Shown: piece after piece, positions 16,730-25,260 of the stretch
Numbering within the stretch: position 1 is the stretch's first letter
How the letters are laid out: each line of letters starts with the position of its first letter
Assembly: GCA_028818755.1 (NCBI GenBank)
Contig: JAPPNF010000183.1
Coordinates: 47,398-111,397 of the forward strand
Source: Deltaproteobacteria bacterium
Lineage (GTDB): Bacteria > Desulfobacterota > Binatia > UBA9968 > JAJDTQ01
Direction: 5' to 3'
Length of the DNA stretch: 64,000 bases
Made by a program: the position numbers and the translations under genes
The notes under the pieces: generated by a model
Seen by the model: the letters and a program-made list of their open reading frames with translations, nothing else
Told to the model about the DNA's origin: nothing
Database searches by the model: none

Positions 16730-18514
16730 TCAACGCCGCTGGGTGATGGTGTCGACCAGCGCCGGCTTGCCCTGCTTGACCTGCTCGATGGCGCGGTCGA
16801 GGGCGGGCCGGAGGTCGTCGGCGTTCTCGATGGGGCCCTCGCCGTACCAGCCCATGGAGCGGGCCAGGGTCGCGAAGTCGGGGTCCGGTCCGCACAGGTC
16901 CATGCCGATGTGGGCGCGGTTTGGATCGGTGCCGCGGTTCCGCGCCATGACGATCTGGTGGTTCCAGTCATTGTAGTAGGCGCGGTTGTTGTACATGACG
17001 ATGAGCATGGGGATCTGGTACTTGGCGGCGATCCACAGGCTGCCGGCATCGAACATCAGGTCGCCGTCGGGCTGGAGGTCCACCACCAGCCTGCCGGTGC
17101 CCTTGTGGGCCAGCGCCACCCCCAGGGAGATGCCGATCTGTGTGCCGGTACCCAGCTCGCGACCGCCGTGGCGGTAGGGCTTGTCGAAGTTCCACAGCCG
17201 CCGCGCCCAGTCGTGGAGCGTGCCGGAGGTCAGCACCCAATCCTCGTCCTTGATGGCCTCCCACACCTCCAACGCCAGCCGCGGCACTGTCATGGGCACC
17301 GCGTCCCAGCGGTCCTCCTTCGCCTGCCGGAGCCACTCCGCCCGGATCTCGGCGTGGCGCTTCCCCACCTCTTCGGTCCGTTTCGCGATCTGCTCCGCCC
17401 GGCCCGGAGTTGCCGCGATGCGCTCCTTCAACAGATTCGTCAACGCCGGCGCCGCGGTAACGGGGTCCGCGGTCATGCGCTGGTGCGCGTAGAACGGCCG
17501 GGCGTAGGTCATGGCCCACTTGCTGATCTCCGTGTCAGTGTAGCCGATGTCGATCCAGGTGGCGTCCTCCGGCACCATGCTCACCACCGTGCGGGTGGCG
17601 ATGTCGCGCACGTGGGTGGGCTTCTCGAAGTCCGCGATGTCCAGCGTCAGCACCACGTCCGCGTCCTTGTAGCACCCCTCGCTGTCCATGCTCAGGTTCA
17701 GCGGGTGCTCGCTCGGGAAGTTGAGGCGCGAGTCGCAGTCCCACACCGCCGCCCCCAGAGTCTCGGCCAACTCCACCACGTGGTCCCAGCCGTGGGGCGG
17801 CCGGGCCGCGAAATCGGCCACGATGACCGGGCACTTGGCCGCGGCCAGGGTCTCGGCGGCCTTCTCCAGCGCCGCCGGGTCCGCCATGGCCTGGGCCGGC
17901 ACGTGGACGTTGTCCTCCGGGGGCATCGCCACGTCGTGGTCCAGGACCGCCTCCTGGAGACCCGCGTCGTAGCACATGTAGATGGGCCCCTGCTTGCCGC
18001 TCATCATCACCGCATAGGCCCGGGCAAAGGCGCCGGGCACGGCGTCGATGGTGGTGGGCTGGGAGTCCCACTTGACGTAGTGGCGGATGGCCTCGCCCTG
18101 GACGCTGGCCGAATGGATCCAGTCGATGAACGGCCGCCGCTTGGGCTCCTCCATGGGGCCGGTGGCACCCATGATGAAGATCGGCGCCCGGTCGAGATAG
18201 GCGTAGTAGATGCCCATGGGCGCGTGCAGCAACCCAACCAGGTTGTGGACGATGGCGATCATGGGCCTGCCGCTGGCGCGGGCATAGCCGTGGGCGATCT
18301 GCACCGCGATCTTCTCGTGGTTGCACAGCATCATCGGCGGGTCGTTCTCGCCGTAGTTCACCAGCGAGTCGTGCAGCCCCCGGTAGCTGGCGCCTGGGTT
18401 GAGCGCGATGTACTCGAACCCGTAGCGCTTGACCATGTCGACGATGACGTCCGACTGCCACTTGCGATCGGATTTCTTGATGGCGGGTGTTTCGACCTTC
18501 TCCGCTGTGCTCAT
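16730..18514 (-). CDS. Thiamine-pyrophosphate-dependent enzyme, paralogue A
   Basis: 594 residues with three TPP-enzyme domains: PYR domain (about 20-185) with the cofactor-activating Glu in MLCNHEKIAVQIAHGYA, a central domain (about 205-335), and the PP domain (about 405-590). The diphosphate motif reads PDGDLMFDAGSLWIAAKYQIPMLIVMYNNRAYYN, so the usual GDG is PDG while the D...NN metal ligands are kept. The family includes acetolactate synthase, benzoylformate and oxalyl-CoA decarboxylases; substrate not assigned. It is a tandem paralogue of the 18682-20448 gene on the same strand, with an inverted repeat pair between them. Confidence 0.88.
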   Translation of the reverse strand: MSTAEKVETPAIKKSDRKWQSDVIVDMVKRYGFEYIALNPGASYRGLHDSLVNYGENDPPMMLCNHEKIAVQIAHGYARASGRPMIAIVHNLVGLLHAPMGIYYAYLDRAPIFIMGATGPMEEPKRRPFIDWIHSASVQGEAIRHYVKWDSQPTTIDAVPGAFARAYAVMMSGKQGPIYMCYDAGLQEAVLDHDVAMPPEDNVHVPAQAMADPAALEKAAETLAAAKCPVIVADFAARPPHGWDHVVELAETLGAAVWDCDSRLNFPSEHPLNLSMDSEGCYKDADVVLTLDIADFEKPTHVRDIATRTVVSMVPEDATWIDIGYTDTEISKWAMTYARPFYAHQRMTADPVTAAPALTNLLKERIAATPGRAEQIAKRTEEVGKRHAEIRAEWLRQAKEDRWDAVPMTVPRLALEVWEAIKDEDWVLTSGTLHDWARRLWNFDKPYRHGGRELGTGTQIGISLGVALAHKGTGRLVVDLQPDGDLMFDAGSLWIAAKYQIPMLIVMYNNRAYYNDWNHQIVMARNRGTDPNRAHIGMDLCGPDPDFATLARSMGWYGEGPIENADDLRPALDRAIEQVKQGKPALVDTITQRR

Positions 18515-18524
18515 GTCTTCTCCC

Positions 18525-18668
18525 TCTTCCCCTCTCCCTCGGGAGAGGGTGGCCGAAGGCCGGGTGAGGGCCTCCGATCATCCTGCCCGGTCAGTCCCTG
18601 CCGGACCCAGCGGGCCTGCTTGCGTCGAACCCCCTCACCCCGACCCTCTCCCGGAGGGAGAGGGAGTT
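18525..18668. repeat. Inverted pair of CCCTCTCCC/GGGAGAGGG palindromes
   Basis: Copy one (about 18525-18570) reads CCCTCTCCCTCGGGAGAGGG followed by TGGCCGAAGGCCGGGTGAGGG. Copy two (about 18629-18668) is the same family in reverse orientation, CCCCTCACCCC...CCCTCTCCCGGAGGGAGAGGG. They flank some 58 bases of unique DNA between the two TPP-enzyme paralogues. The family is common in environmental high-GC genomes. Confidence 0.7.
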
Positions 18669-18681
18669 GGAGGGGACCGTC

Positions 18682-20448
18682 TCAGGTGTTGATGTCCCGG
18701 CGCCAGACGATGGGGTCCACCAGCGCGGGCTTGCCGGCCTTGACCTGCTCGATGGCGCGGCGCACCGCCGGCACCACCTCGGCGGGATCCTCGATGGGGC
18801 CCTCGGCGTACCAGCCCATGCCCCGGGCGATGTGCGCGAAGTCCGGCGGCGGCGCTTCGAGGTCCATGCCGATGTAGGCCCGGGCCGGATCGGTGCCGCG
18901 CTGGTGCGCCATGTGGATCTGGTGCGCCCAGTCGTTGTAGTAGGCGCGGTTGTTGTACATCACGACCAGCATGGGGATGTCATACTTGATGGGCATCCAC
19001 AGCGCGCCCAGATCGAACATCAGGTCGCCGTCGGGCTGGAGGTCCACCACCAGCTTCCCCTGCCCCTTGTGGGCCAGGGCCACGCCGATGGACATGCCGA
19101 TCTGGGTGCCGGTGCCCAGCTCCCGGCCCGGATGCCGGTAGGGTTGGTCGAAGTCCCAGATCTTCTGCACCCAGTCCTTCAGGGTCCCGGCGGTCAGCAC
19201 CCAGTCCTCGTCCTTGATGGCCTGCCACACCTCGTAGGCCAGCCGGGACTCGGTCATGGGCCGCTGGTCCATCTCCGACTCCACCTGCTTCTGCCACTTG
19301 GCCCACTGTTGCTCGTGCTTGTCCGCCAAGGCTTTCTTGCGCTCGTCGATGCGGCCCTTCAGAGCCGAGTCGGCGTCAATGAGCGCACGGCATGTCTTGG
19401 TCAGCTCGGGTATGGTGATGGCGGTGTCGCCCATCACCCGCAGGTCCCAGTTGTTGTGCTTGTTGTAGTCGGTGGCCCACTTGCTGATCTCGATGTCGGC
19501 AAAGCCCGCGTCGACCCACTTGCAGTCCGGCGCCGTCACCACCGTGATCTCCCGGGTCTGGGTGTTGAGCCGGTGGGAGCCGCGGGTCCAGTCCACCACG
19601 TCCAGCGCCATCACCAGGTCGACCCCGTTGAAGGCGTCGGGGTTGAAGCTCATGCTCTGGGGATGGCGGTTCGGGAAACCCAGCCGCTTGCAGACGTCGA
19701 AGACCGATGCCCCGACCGTTTCGGCCAGCTCCACCGTGGGCTCGAAGCCCTCCGGCATGCGTGCAGCGTACTCGGTGAGCAGCAACGGATTGTTCGCCTT
19801 CACCAGCATCTCCGCGGCCTGGGCCACCGCCGCCTGCTCCGGGGCGATGCGCGACGGCACCTTGACCGCGGACGCGGGCGGGATCTGTACATCATCGGTA
19901 AGCGGCGTCTCCTGCAGCGCCGAGTCGTAGCACATGTAGATGGGCCCCTGTGGCTCGCTCATCATGATGGAGTAGGCCCGCGCGAAGGAGTCCGGCACGC
20001 CATGGATGCTGCCGGGCTGGTAGTCCCACTTGGTGAAGTTCCGCACCGCGTCGCCCTGGGCAAAGGCCGTGTGGATCCAGTCGATGAACGGGCGCCGGTA
20101 CTTCTCGTCCATGGGGCCGGTGGCGCCGATGACGAACACCGGGCAGCGGTCGATGTAGGCGTAGTAGATGCCCATGGGGGCGTGCAGCAGCCCCACCACG
20201 TCGTGCACGATGGCGATCATGGGCTTGCCCGAGGCCTTGGCGTAGCCGTGGGCGATCTGCACCGCGATCTTCTCGTGGTTACACAAGAGCATCTCGGGAT
20301 CGTTCTCGCCGTAGTTCACCATCGAGTCGTGGAGTCCCCGGTAGCTGGCCCCCGGATTGAGGGCGACGTAGGGGATGCCGTAGAGCTTCATGAGGTCGAC
20401 GATGACGTCCGACTGCCAGCGCTGGTCCGATTTCTTGATGTCCGACAT
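18682..20448 (-). CDS. Thiamine-pyrophosphate-dependent enzyme, paralogue B
   Basis: 588 residues, same domain order as paralogue A: LNPGASYRGLHDSMVNYGEND then LLCNHEKIAVQIAHGYAKASG (catalytic Glu), central domain to about 330, and PP domain with PDGDLMFDLGALWMPIKYDIPMLVVMYNNRAYYN. Long segments (RRPFIDWIHTA, GRELGTGTQIGMSIGVALAHKGQGKLVVDLQPDGD) are near-identical to A. The divergence between copies is greatest in the central domain, so they may have different substrates or form a heteromer. GAAAGGG lies about 5 bases upstream of the ATG. The upstream neighbour is divergent. Confidence 0.88.
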   Translation of the reverse strand: MSDIKKSDQRWQSDVIVDLMKLYGIPYVALNPGASYRGLHDSMVNYGENDPEMLLCNHEKIAVQIAHGYAKASGKPMIAIVHDVVGLLHAPMGIYYAYIDRCPVFVIGATGPMDEKYRRPFIDWIHTAFAQGDAVRNFTKWDYQPGSIHGVPDSFARAYSIMMSEPQGPIYMCYDSALQETPLTDDVQIPPASAVKVPSRIAPEQAAVAQAAEMLVKANNPLLLTEYAARMPEGFEPTVELAETVGASVFDVCKRLGFPNRHPQSMSFNPDAFNGVDLVMALDVVDWTRGSHRLNTQTREITVVTAPDCKWVDAGFADIEISKWATDYNKHNNWDLRVMGDTAITIPELTKTCRALIDADSALKGRIDERKKALADKHEQQWAKWQKQVESEMDQRPMTESRLAYEVWQAIKDEDWVLTAGTLKDWVQKIWDFDQPYRHPGRELGTGTQIGMSIGVALAHKGQGKLVVDLQPDGDLMFDLGALWMPIKYDIPMLVVMYNNRAYYNDWAHQIHMAHQRGTDPARAYIGMDLEAPPPDFAHIARGMGWYAEGPIEDPAEVVPAVRRAIEQVKAGKPALVDPIVWRRDINT

Positions 20449-20569
20449 GGAGACCCTTTCTCTGACGGGAAATTCGCGACCCTGAACCCACTAGGTCATC
20501 ATCCGTGGCTTGTCAACGTAGGACGCGGCTGCTAGGGTCTGCGTCACTTCACCGGAAAGGAGTTTCATC

Positions 20570-20995
20570 ATGCACAGACCTGGACTTTGGCGGCTCGCCG
20601 CCGCGGCATTTGTCGGTTTTCTCACGCTCGCGGGATACGCAACGGCACAGGAACGGCGCGTCTACTTCATCGAGCCGAAGGATGGGGCCGAGGTGCGGAG
20701 CCCGGTGAAGGTGGTGATGGGCGTGGAAGGCATGACGATCAAGCCTTCCGAAGCCGGCGTGGTCGCCGGGACGGGGCATCACCACATCCTGCTCAACCAG
20801 GGCCCCATGCGCGGCGGGAAGGTGATCCCGACGGACAAGACCCACCTGCATTACGGCAAGGGACAGACGGAAGCCACCATCAAGCTCGAGCCCGGGGACT
20901 ACACCCTGACCATGCAGTTCGCCGACGGCCTCCATCGCTCCTTCGGCAAGAAGATGGCGCACACGATCAAGATCAAGGTGCTGCCGCCCAAGTGA
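20570..20995 (+). CDS. Secreted DUF4399 protein
   Basis: 141 residues with a signal peptide (RLAAAAFVGFLTLAGYATAQ) and a DUF4399 domain: VYFIEPKDGAEVRSPVKVVMGVEGM, GHHHILLNQG near residue 65, and GDYTLTMQFADGLHRSFG. The triple His in GTGHHHILL is conserved in the family and could bind metal. AAAGGAG precedes the ATG by 8 bases. Periplasmic; function unknown. It is divergent from TPP paralogue B. Confidence 0.85.
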   Translation: MHRPGLWRLAAAAFVGFLTLAGYATAQERRVYFIEPKDGAEVRSPVKVVMGVEGMTIKPSEAGVVAGTGHHHILLNQGPMRGGKVIPTDKTHLHYGKGQTEATIKLEPGDYTLTMQFADGLHRSFGKKMAHTIKIKVLPPK

Positions 20996-21006
20996 CCGCA
21001 GGGGTT

Positions 21007-21032
21007 TAGGGGCGACCGGCCGGGCGCCCCTA
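21007..21032. repeat. Dispersed palindrome, GTAGGGGCGACC family (imperfect)
   Basis: TAGGGGCGACCGG and CCGGGCGCCCCTA form an imperfect palindrome 11 bases after the DUF4399 stop. It could also serve as that gene's terminator, though no T run follows. Confidence 0.65.
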
Positions 21033-21106
21033 CCGGAGGCCGTCCCAACGGACATCCTGCCTCCCGCGTTTGACCCCGAGACAGCCGCCGGACCACACTG
21101 CCCCTG

Positions 21107-21985
21107 GTGGGACTGGGAATCATCTACGCCCTCGCCGGGGGCATCGTGTGGGGGTTCGTGCCCCCGCTGGTGAAGCGAGGGCTGGTCCACTCCGACGTCG
21201 ACGCCGCGGTGACGGTCCAGCAGCTTGCCATGGTGGTGTTCCTGCTGGCGGTCTGGGTCGTCGGTTACGGCGCCGGCGGGCTGCCGGTCCCCCTTCCCGC
21301 CGTTGTCACCTTCGTCATCCTTGGCGCCATAGGCGCGTTTTTCGGCCGCGTCTTCCTGCTGAGAGCCATCGACCAGATCGGCGCTTCCCGGGCTCAGTCC
21401 ATCAAGAACGCCTCGCCGCTGCTCACCGCCGTGATCGGCGTCACCTTCCTCGGCGAGAGCGCCACCCTGGGGACCTTCGGCGGCGTCATCGTGATCGTCG
21501 CCGGCATCCTTCTCATCACCCACACCAAGGGATCCGAGGCGGAGCCCGCCGCGCCCTTGGCGGGTCTCGGCAACGCCGCCCTGTCCTTCGTCTTCTACAG
21601 CCTGGGCCCGATCCTGAAACGGCTCGGGGTGCTTCAGGGCGGCGACCCCATCGTCGGGGCGGTGATCACTCAAGTCACCGGGCTGATGTTCATCGGCCTG
21701 CTGGGCAAGACGGTGCGCATCCGCATCGTCTGGCGCGGCGTGCCCTTGCCCGGCGCCGTCTGCTTCGCCGCCTCCGGCGTCGTCCACGCCATCGGCACCA
21801 TCCTCACCTTCCTGGCCGTGGTCCACGCCCCCGCGGTGATCGTCGGGCCCATCTGGAACATCCAGCCCCTGGTCACCTTCGCCTTGGCGCACTTCACCCT
21901 GAAGGGAATCGAGATCGTACGGGTTCAGGACGGCGTGGGCGCCGCCCTGATTGTGGGCGGGGTGTTTCTACTGGCGTGGGTCTGA
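21107..21985 (+). CDS. DMT/EamA-family transporter
   Basis: 292 residues with ten hydrophobic segments in two EamA repeats. The first repeat opens GIIYALAGGIVWGFVPPLVKRGL and the second IVGAVITQVTGLMFIGLLGK. A family landmark is the RAIDQIGASRAQSIKNASPLLTAVIGVTFLGE stretch. The start is taken as GTG at 21107; no good ribosome site is visible, so the start is approximate. Likely a metabolite exporter; substrate unknown. Confidence 0.85.
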   Translation: MGLGIIYALAGGIVWGFVPPLVKRGLVHSDVDAAVTVQQLAMVVFLLAVWVVGYGAGGLPVPLPAVVTFVILGAIGAFFGRVFLLRAIDQIGASRAQSIKNASPLLTAVIGVTFLGESATLGTFGGVIVIVAGILLITHTKGSEAEPAAPLAGLGNAALSFVFYSLGPILKRLGVLQGGDPIVGAVITQVTGLMFIGLLGKTVRIRIVWRGVPLPGAVCFAASGVVHAIGTILTFLAVVHAPAVIVGPIWNIQPLVTFALAHFTLKGIEIVRVQDGVGAALIVGGVFLLAWV

Positions 21986-22118
21986 CCACAGCATTTTCCG
22001 GGTGGGTCGGGCACCAAGGGCCAAGAGGACTCGAAAACAGTTTACCGGGTTAACGTCTATTTGAAATCTTGAGGTGTATGGCCTGATTCCTACGTCCAGT
22101 GGCGCTAACTACATCTAA

Positions 22119-22994
22119 CTAGTTTCCCAGCGTCGGCAAGCCCAGGCCCTCCAGAAATCGACCGGCGATCGGGACCCAGTCGGCGGAATCCCAACGCTTC
22201 AGGCTGTGTCCGGAGCCGCGCTGACGCGGCAAGACTACGAGTTCCACCGAGCCCCCCGCGCCGGCGTAGGCGTCCCGCCAGGATCCGGCCCTCGCGGTGC
22301 GCGGATCATTCTTCGCAAACAGCATCAACACAGGCGTTGTAGAACTCCTGGCGAAGACCTGATAGGCCGCCGTCATATTCTCGTTGTAGAAGTGCCCGCC
22401 CAGGTATTCGCCCTTCGCACAGGCACCGCCGCGGGCGCCAGCGGCGCTTATGACCCCGCGAAGCCCGGGCGCTCCCTCTTCGGTAAGGGCGATCGCGCCC
22501 AGACCGCCCCCGGAATGTCCGATCACCACCACGCGGCCAGGATCGACAAAGGGCTCTTTCACAAGCTCCGCCACGACGAGCCGGATCTGCTCGGCGACCA
22601 ACCGACCGGCGGTCTTGTAGTCTTGCGTGTTACAGCCGCCGTTGCTCTCGCGGCTCCGGTGGGGTTGGCCCAGATAACCCTCCGATCCACCATAGCCTAG
22701 GCGGTTGAACGCGTACGCCACGTATCCGGATCGCGCGAACGCTCGTGCCACGGGGTGCATATAGTCGCCGAAGCCAGCCCGCCGCCGGCACCGCTTCCCG
22801 CATGTTCCATGCGCAAGCACTACCAAAGGCAGCCTACCCTCGACTTCTGGGCGAAAGAGCCGTCCCTGGAGCTCATAACCCTGCCAGTCGATCCGGACGG
22901 CGGCTACCCGCACTTCCTCGCGGACTTCAAACCCGGCGAGCGCCGACCCGGCCGCCGCCAAGATCATAAAACCGATGGTCACCAGATTTTTCAT
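22119..22994 (-). CDS. Exported alpha/beta hydrolase (dienelactone-hydrolase-like)
   Basis: 291 residues. The start is ATG 22994, which has GGGAGGGG upstream and begins a signal peptide (MKNLVTIGFMILAAAGSALA); the open frame extending to 23264 is not supported. Catalytic elements: LVVLAHGTCGK (oxyanion region), nucleophile in VVVIGHSGGGLGAI (GxSxG), acid in LMLFAKNDPRTA, and His in RGSGHSLKRW. Four cysteines (CGKRC, GGCNTQ, ACAKG) fit a disulfide-stabilised periplasmic enzyme. Ester or lactone substrate unknown. Confidence 0.82.
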   Translation of the reverse strand: MKNLVTIGFMILAAAGSALAGFEVREEVRVAAVRIDWQGYELQGRLFRPEVEGRLPLVVLAHGTCGKRCRRRAGFGDYMHPVARAFARSGYVAYAFNRLGYGGSEGYLGQPHRSRESNGGCNTQDYKTAGRLVAEQIRLVVAELVKEPFVDPGRVVVIGHSGGGLGAIALTEEGAPGLRGVISAAGARGGACAKGEYLGGHFYNENMTAAYQVFARSSTTPVLMLFAKNDPRTARAGSWRDAYAGAGGSVELVVLPRQRGSGHSLKRWDSADWVPIAGRFLEGLGLPTLGN

Positions 22995-23367
22995 TGCCCC
23001 TCCCGGCATTGTTGAGACACGACTCGGAACCCACTCAACAGTCCCCGTCGTGTCCGCCCCCAGCGGCGTGGACAGCATCTGGACTGTAAAACAGTCGCGC
23101 TTTCGCGTGTCCTCAACCACTGGAGAAGACGGATTTTTCGTGCCGTCTCTCAGGGTACTACGGGAAGACGGACGACGTTCATGGCCGAAGACAGGGCCAC
23201 ATCGGACGACCGAAGTCGACACCCAACAGCGCGTCCGTCCAGGTGACCCACAAGCGGACAACACCGTGCAAGGAGAAGGGGAATCGCAACTCCCGACATA
23301 AGGCGGTGTACGGGTCTAGACATACGACCTCCTTCTTTCCAGACGGTAAAGCTCGTTAGACCCGCGG
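22995..23367. other. Intergenic stretch between two hydrolases
   Basis: 373 bases between the starts and ends of two same-strand hydrolase genes. Open frames here are extensions or shadows without ribosome sites. I see no recognisable element apart from the ribosome site of the 22994 start. Confidence 0.5.
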
Positions 23368-24303
23368 CTAGGGGTCATCCAAACCAAAGGCCCTGTCGGC
23401 CTCGGGAGCCCGGAGCATCCGTCCGAGCGAATGGCCCACCCCAGACGCGATCACCAGCTTCCAGTTGAAGTCCCAGCCCTCTCCACGGGCTAACGCGCGA
23501 CCGGCGTTGAACGCGTTTATGCCGCGTTCCAGGCGATTCGCCCCCTGCCGGTCGGCCGCCGCATTCCGGTAAAGGTTCCGAGAGCCGGTGTCTTCCGAGC
23601 CCAAGTAGATGGTCACCGGCAGACGAAGGTATTGTTTGAGTGCGACAACCGGCTTCGGGAACCAGCCAAAGCCGAACGGGATGAGTTCGTCCGTCGCCGG
23701 CCATACATGAGTGGAGGGGTTCATGACGACAAGGCGTCGGACTCGGGTGGACGGCGCGTAAGCGGCCACTCTCGACAGAAACTGGCCGCCCGCGGAGTGC
23801 CCAAACAAGTACACGGGTTTGTCGACCCCGCCTTCTCGCGCTAACGCCCATTGCACCAGATGCCGGACAACCGAGACGGTCCATTCATCGGGCGGCTGCA
23901 TCACCCCTTTTCGGATAATGCCCCCGCGCTGGTACTGCCAACTCTTAAATCGTTCACGGTCGAAAAGCGGGGCGTAGACGCTCAGGCAAGCTCTGCGGGC
24001 GAACCGCCGGGTATAGTCGCGGTAATCGTCTGCATTTCGCCTCGCCCCGTGAAAGACCAGCATTAGACCACGGGATACACATCCTCCGGGATGGTACGTG
24101 TAAACAGTGAGTGTGATTCCTCCTTGCTGGGTGATGAGTTCCCCGCGGCCGGATTCGGCGGCATCGGTGAAACCTGAGAACGAAGCCGTCACAAAGAACA
24201 CGAAGACAACGAGAACAGCAACAAGAACACGCGGACGACAAAGGGTCGAATCACTGTCAACAACTCGATTTCGAGCGCTATCTTCGCTGTAGCCATTTCG
24301 CAT
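23368..24303 (-). CDS. Exported alpha/beta hydrolase, polyhydroxyalkanoate-depolymerase-like fold
   Basis: 311 residues from ATG 24303, which has AAAGGATC directly upstream; the frame is open to 24465 without signals. A hydrophobic segment VLVAVLVVFVFFVTASFSGF after about 28 residues is a signal anchor or late signal peptide. Features: LMLVFHGARRNADDYRDY (oxyanion), nucleophile in VYLFGHSAGGQFLSRVAAY, and a GVGHSLGRML histidine near the C-terminus. It resembles secreted esterases and polyesterases. It sits in the same orientation as the hydrolase at 22119; a shared extracellular polyester or lipid substrate is only inference. Confidence 0.75.
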   Translation of the reverse strand: MRNGYSEDSARNRVVDSDSTLCRPRVLVAVLVVFVFFVTASFSGFTDAAESGRGELITQQGGITLTVYTYHPGGCVSRGLMLVFHGARRNADDYRDYTRRFARRACLSVYAPLFDRERFKSWQYQRGGIIRKGVMQPPDEWTVSVVRHLVQWALAREGGVDKPVYLFGHSAGGQFLSRVAAYAPSTRVRRLVVMNPSTHVWPATDELIPFGFGWFPKPVVALKQYLRLPVTIYLGSEDTGSRNLYRNAAADRQGANRLERGINAFNAGRALARGEGWDFNWKLVIASGVGHSLGRMLRAPEADRAFGLDDP

Positions 24304-24464
24304 GATCCTTTTCGGTTGTAAAAAAGCCGCAACTCGGCAAACCAAGGCCACCACCGATCTCGCCGCCACGATCCTTCGACCTTCTTTTGACATGATGACT
24401 CGGGCGCCTTCCCTAGCCCTGACCATTCGCGGCATTTCCCACGCCCAGACTGTACTTCTGCGCA

Positions 24465-24659
24465 TTATGGGTCGGCACGCGTGCCGCCGAAGCCGGCGAG
24501 CAGGTTGACCGCAGCAGAGCGATCATCCAGCACACCAGCCATCTCCTCGTGCAATGGACCATAGAACCCGCCACGGACGTAACCACTTTCGTCCGAGAAG
24601 AGATTCCCAGTGACGCCGATATCGTACTCCAAACGCGGGGCATGGAAGACACTGGACAC
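24465..24659 (-). pseudogene. Remnant of a transferrin-binding-protein-like (TbpB) beta-barrel domain
   Basis: About 64 codons ending in the C-terminal barrel signature of TbpB-like surface lipoproteins: LEYDIGVTGNLFSDESGYVRG, then GGFYGPLHEEMAGVLDD and AGFGGTRAD just before the stop. The frame stays open upstream to about 24715 (STLTVHVDGVSSVFHAP). No lipoprotein N-terminus or handle domain is present, so this is a 3' stub. GxFYGPxxEExxGxF is the family pattern I rely on. Confidence 0.5.
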
Positions 24660-24719
24660 GCCGTCGACATGAACCGTTAGAGTACTATAAAGAATAGTTG
24701 ACAGCCTAAGCCATGGGGC

Positions 24720-25043
24720 CTACCGAAGGTTCTTTAGCCCCTTCAAAATGTCGTCGCGGAGACCTCCTGCGGCTCTGTTGCGGGGTCCCGCAACGATGGC
24801 GAAAACAGCCCTCTTCCAGCAAATCACTTCGGCCATGTACTCGCCCTTGGGTCCCTCGACATCATTGTTGTCTACATCCAGGTTCGTGAAGCCCATGTTC
24901 TCCATGACGCTCTTCACGTTGGCAAGGCAGGTCTTCACATCCCAGTTGTGCCTTATGCTGTTAGTGCGGATGAACGGCGGACCTGCGGCGGCCACGGTTG
25001 CCGTCAGCAAAAGAACCAGAATGCCCACGGTGATACGCCACAC
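24720..25043 (-). CDS. Small secreted hypothetical protein
   Basis: 107 residues with a signal peptide (MWRITVGILVLLLTATVAAAG). The start is GTG 25043, supported by AGGAGG at 25050-25055. The mature part, HNWDVKTCLANVKSVMENMGFTNLDVDNNDVEG...VICWKRAVFAIVAGP, has two cysteines that could pair, and an alpha-beta pattern. Proteins of this length and pattern occur as periplasmic orphans; I do not recognise a named family. It lies between the TbpB remnant and the LuxR regulator, same strand. Confidence 0.75.
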   Translation of the reverse strand: MWRITVGILVLLLTATVAAAGPPFIRTNSIRHNWDVKTCLANVKSVMENMGFTNLDVDNNDVEGPKGEYMAEVICWKRAVFAIVAGPRNRAAGGLRDDILKGLKNLR

Positions 25044-25260
25044 GAGAAACCTCCTTTTTTGACTTCTGCGCTGCTGACCTGTGCTTCAACTTCCGGTTCG
25101 CCGATCTGAACATCGCCTGTGCCAGTTCACGGGCATCCTCAGGCATCGGGCGCGCGTGTCAAGTATTCTCAGTAATTCCCCAAATTAACTCAGGACACGC
25201 TCCGCGCGCCCCCAACATTGGGGGAGTTCATCCGCTTTGGGAGCCAGCGTCAGACGGGTG

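Noticed and set aside
16910..20535. Long plus-strand frames over both TPP-enzyme genes
   Set aside because: Antisense to paralogues A and B, which have full catalytic motifs; composition typical of complementary-strand reading.
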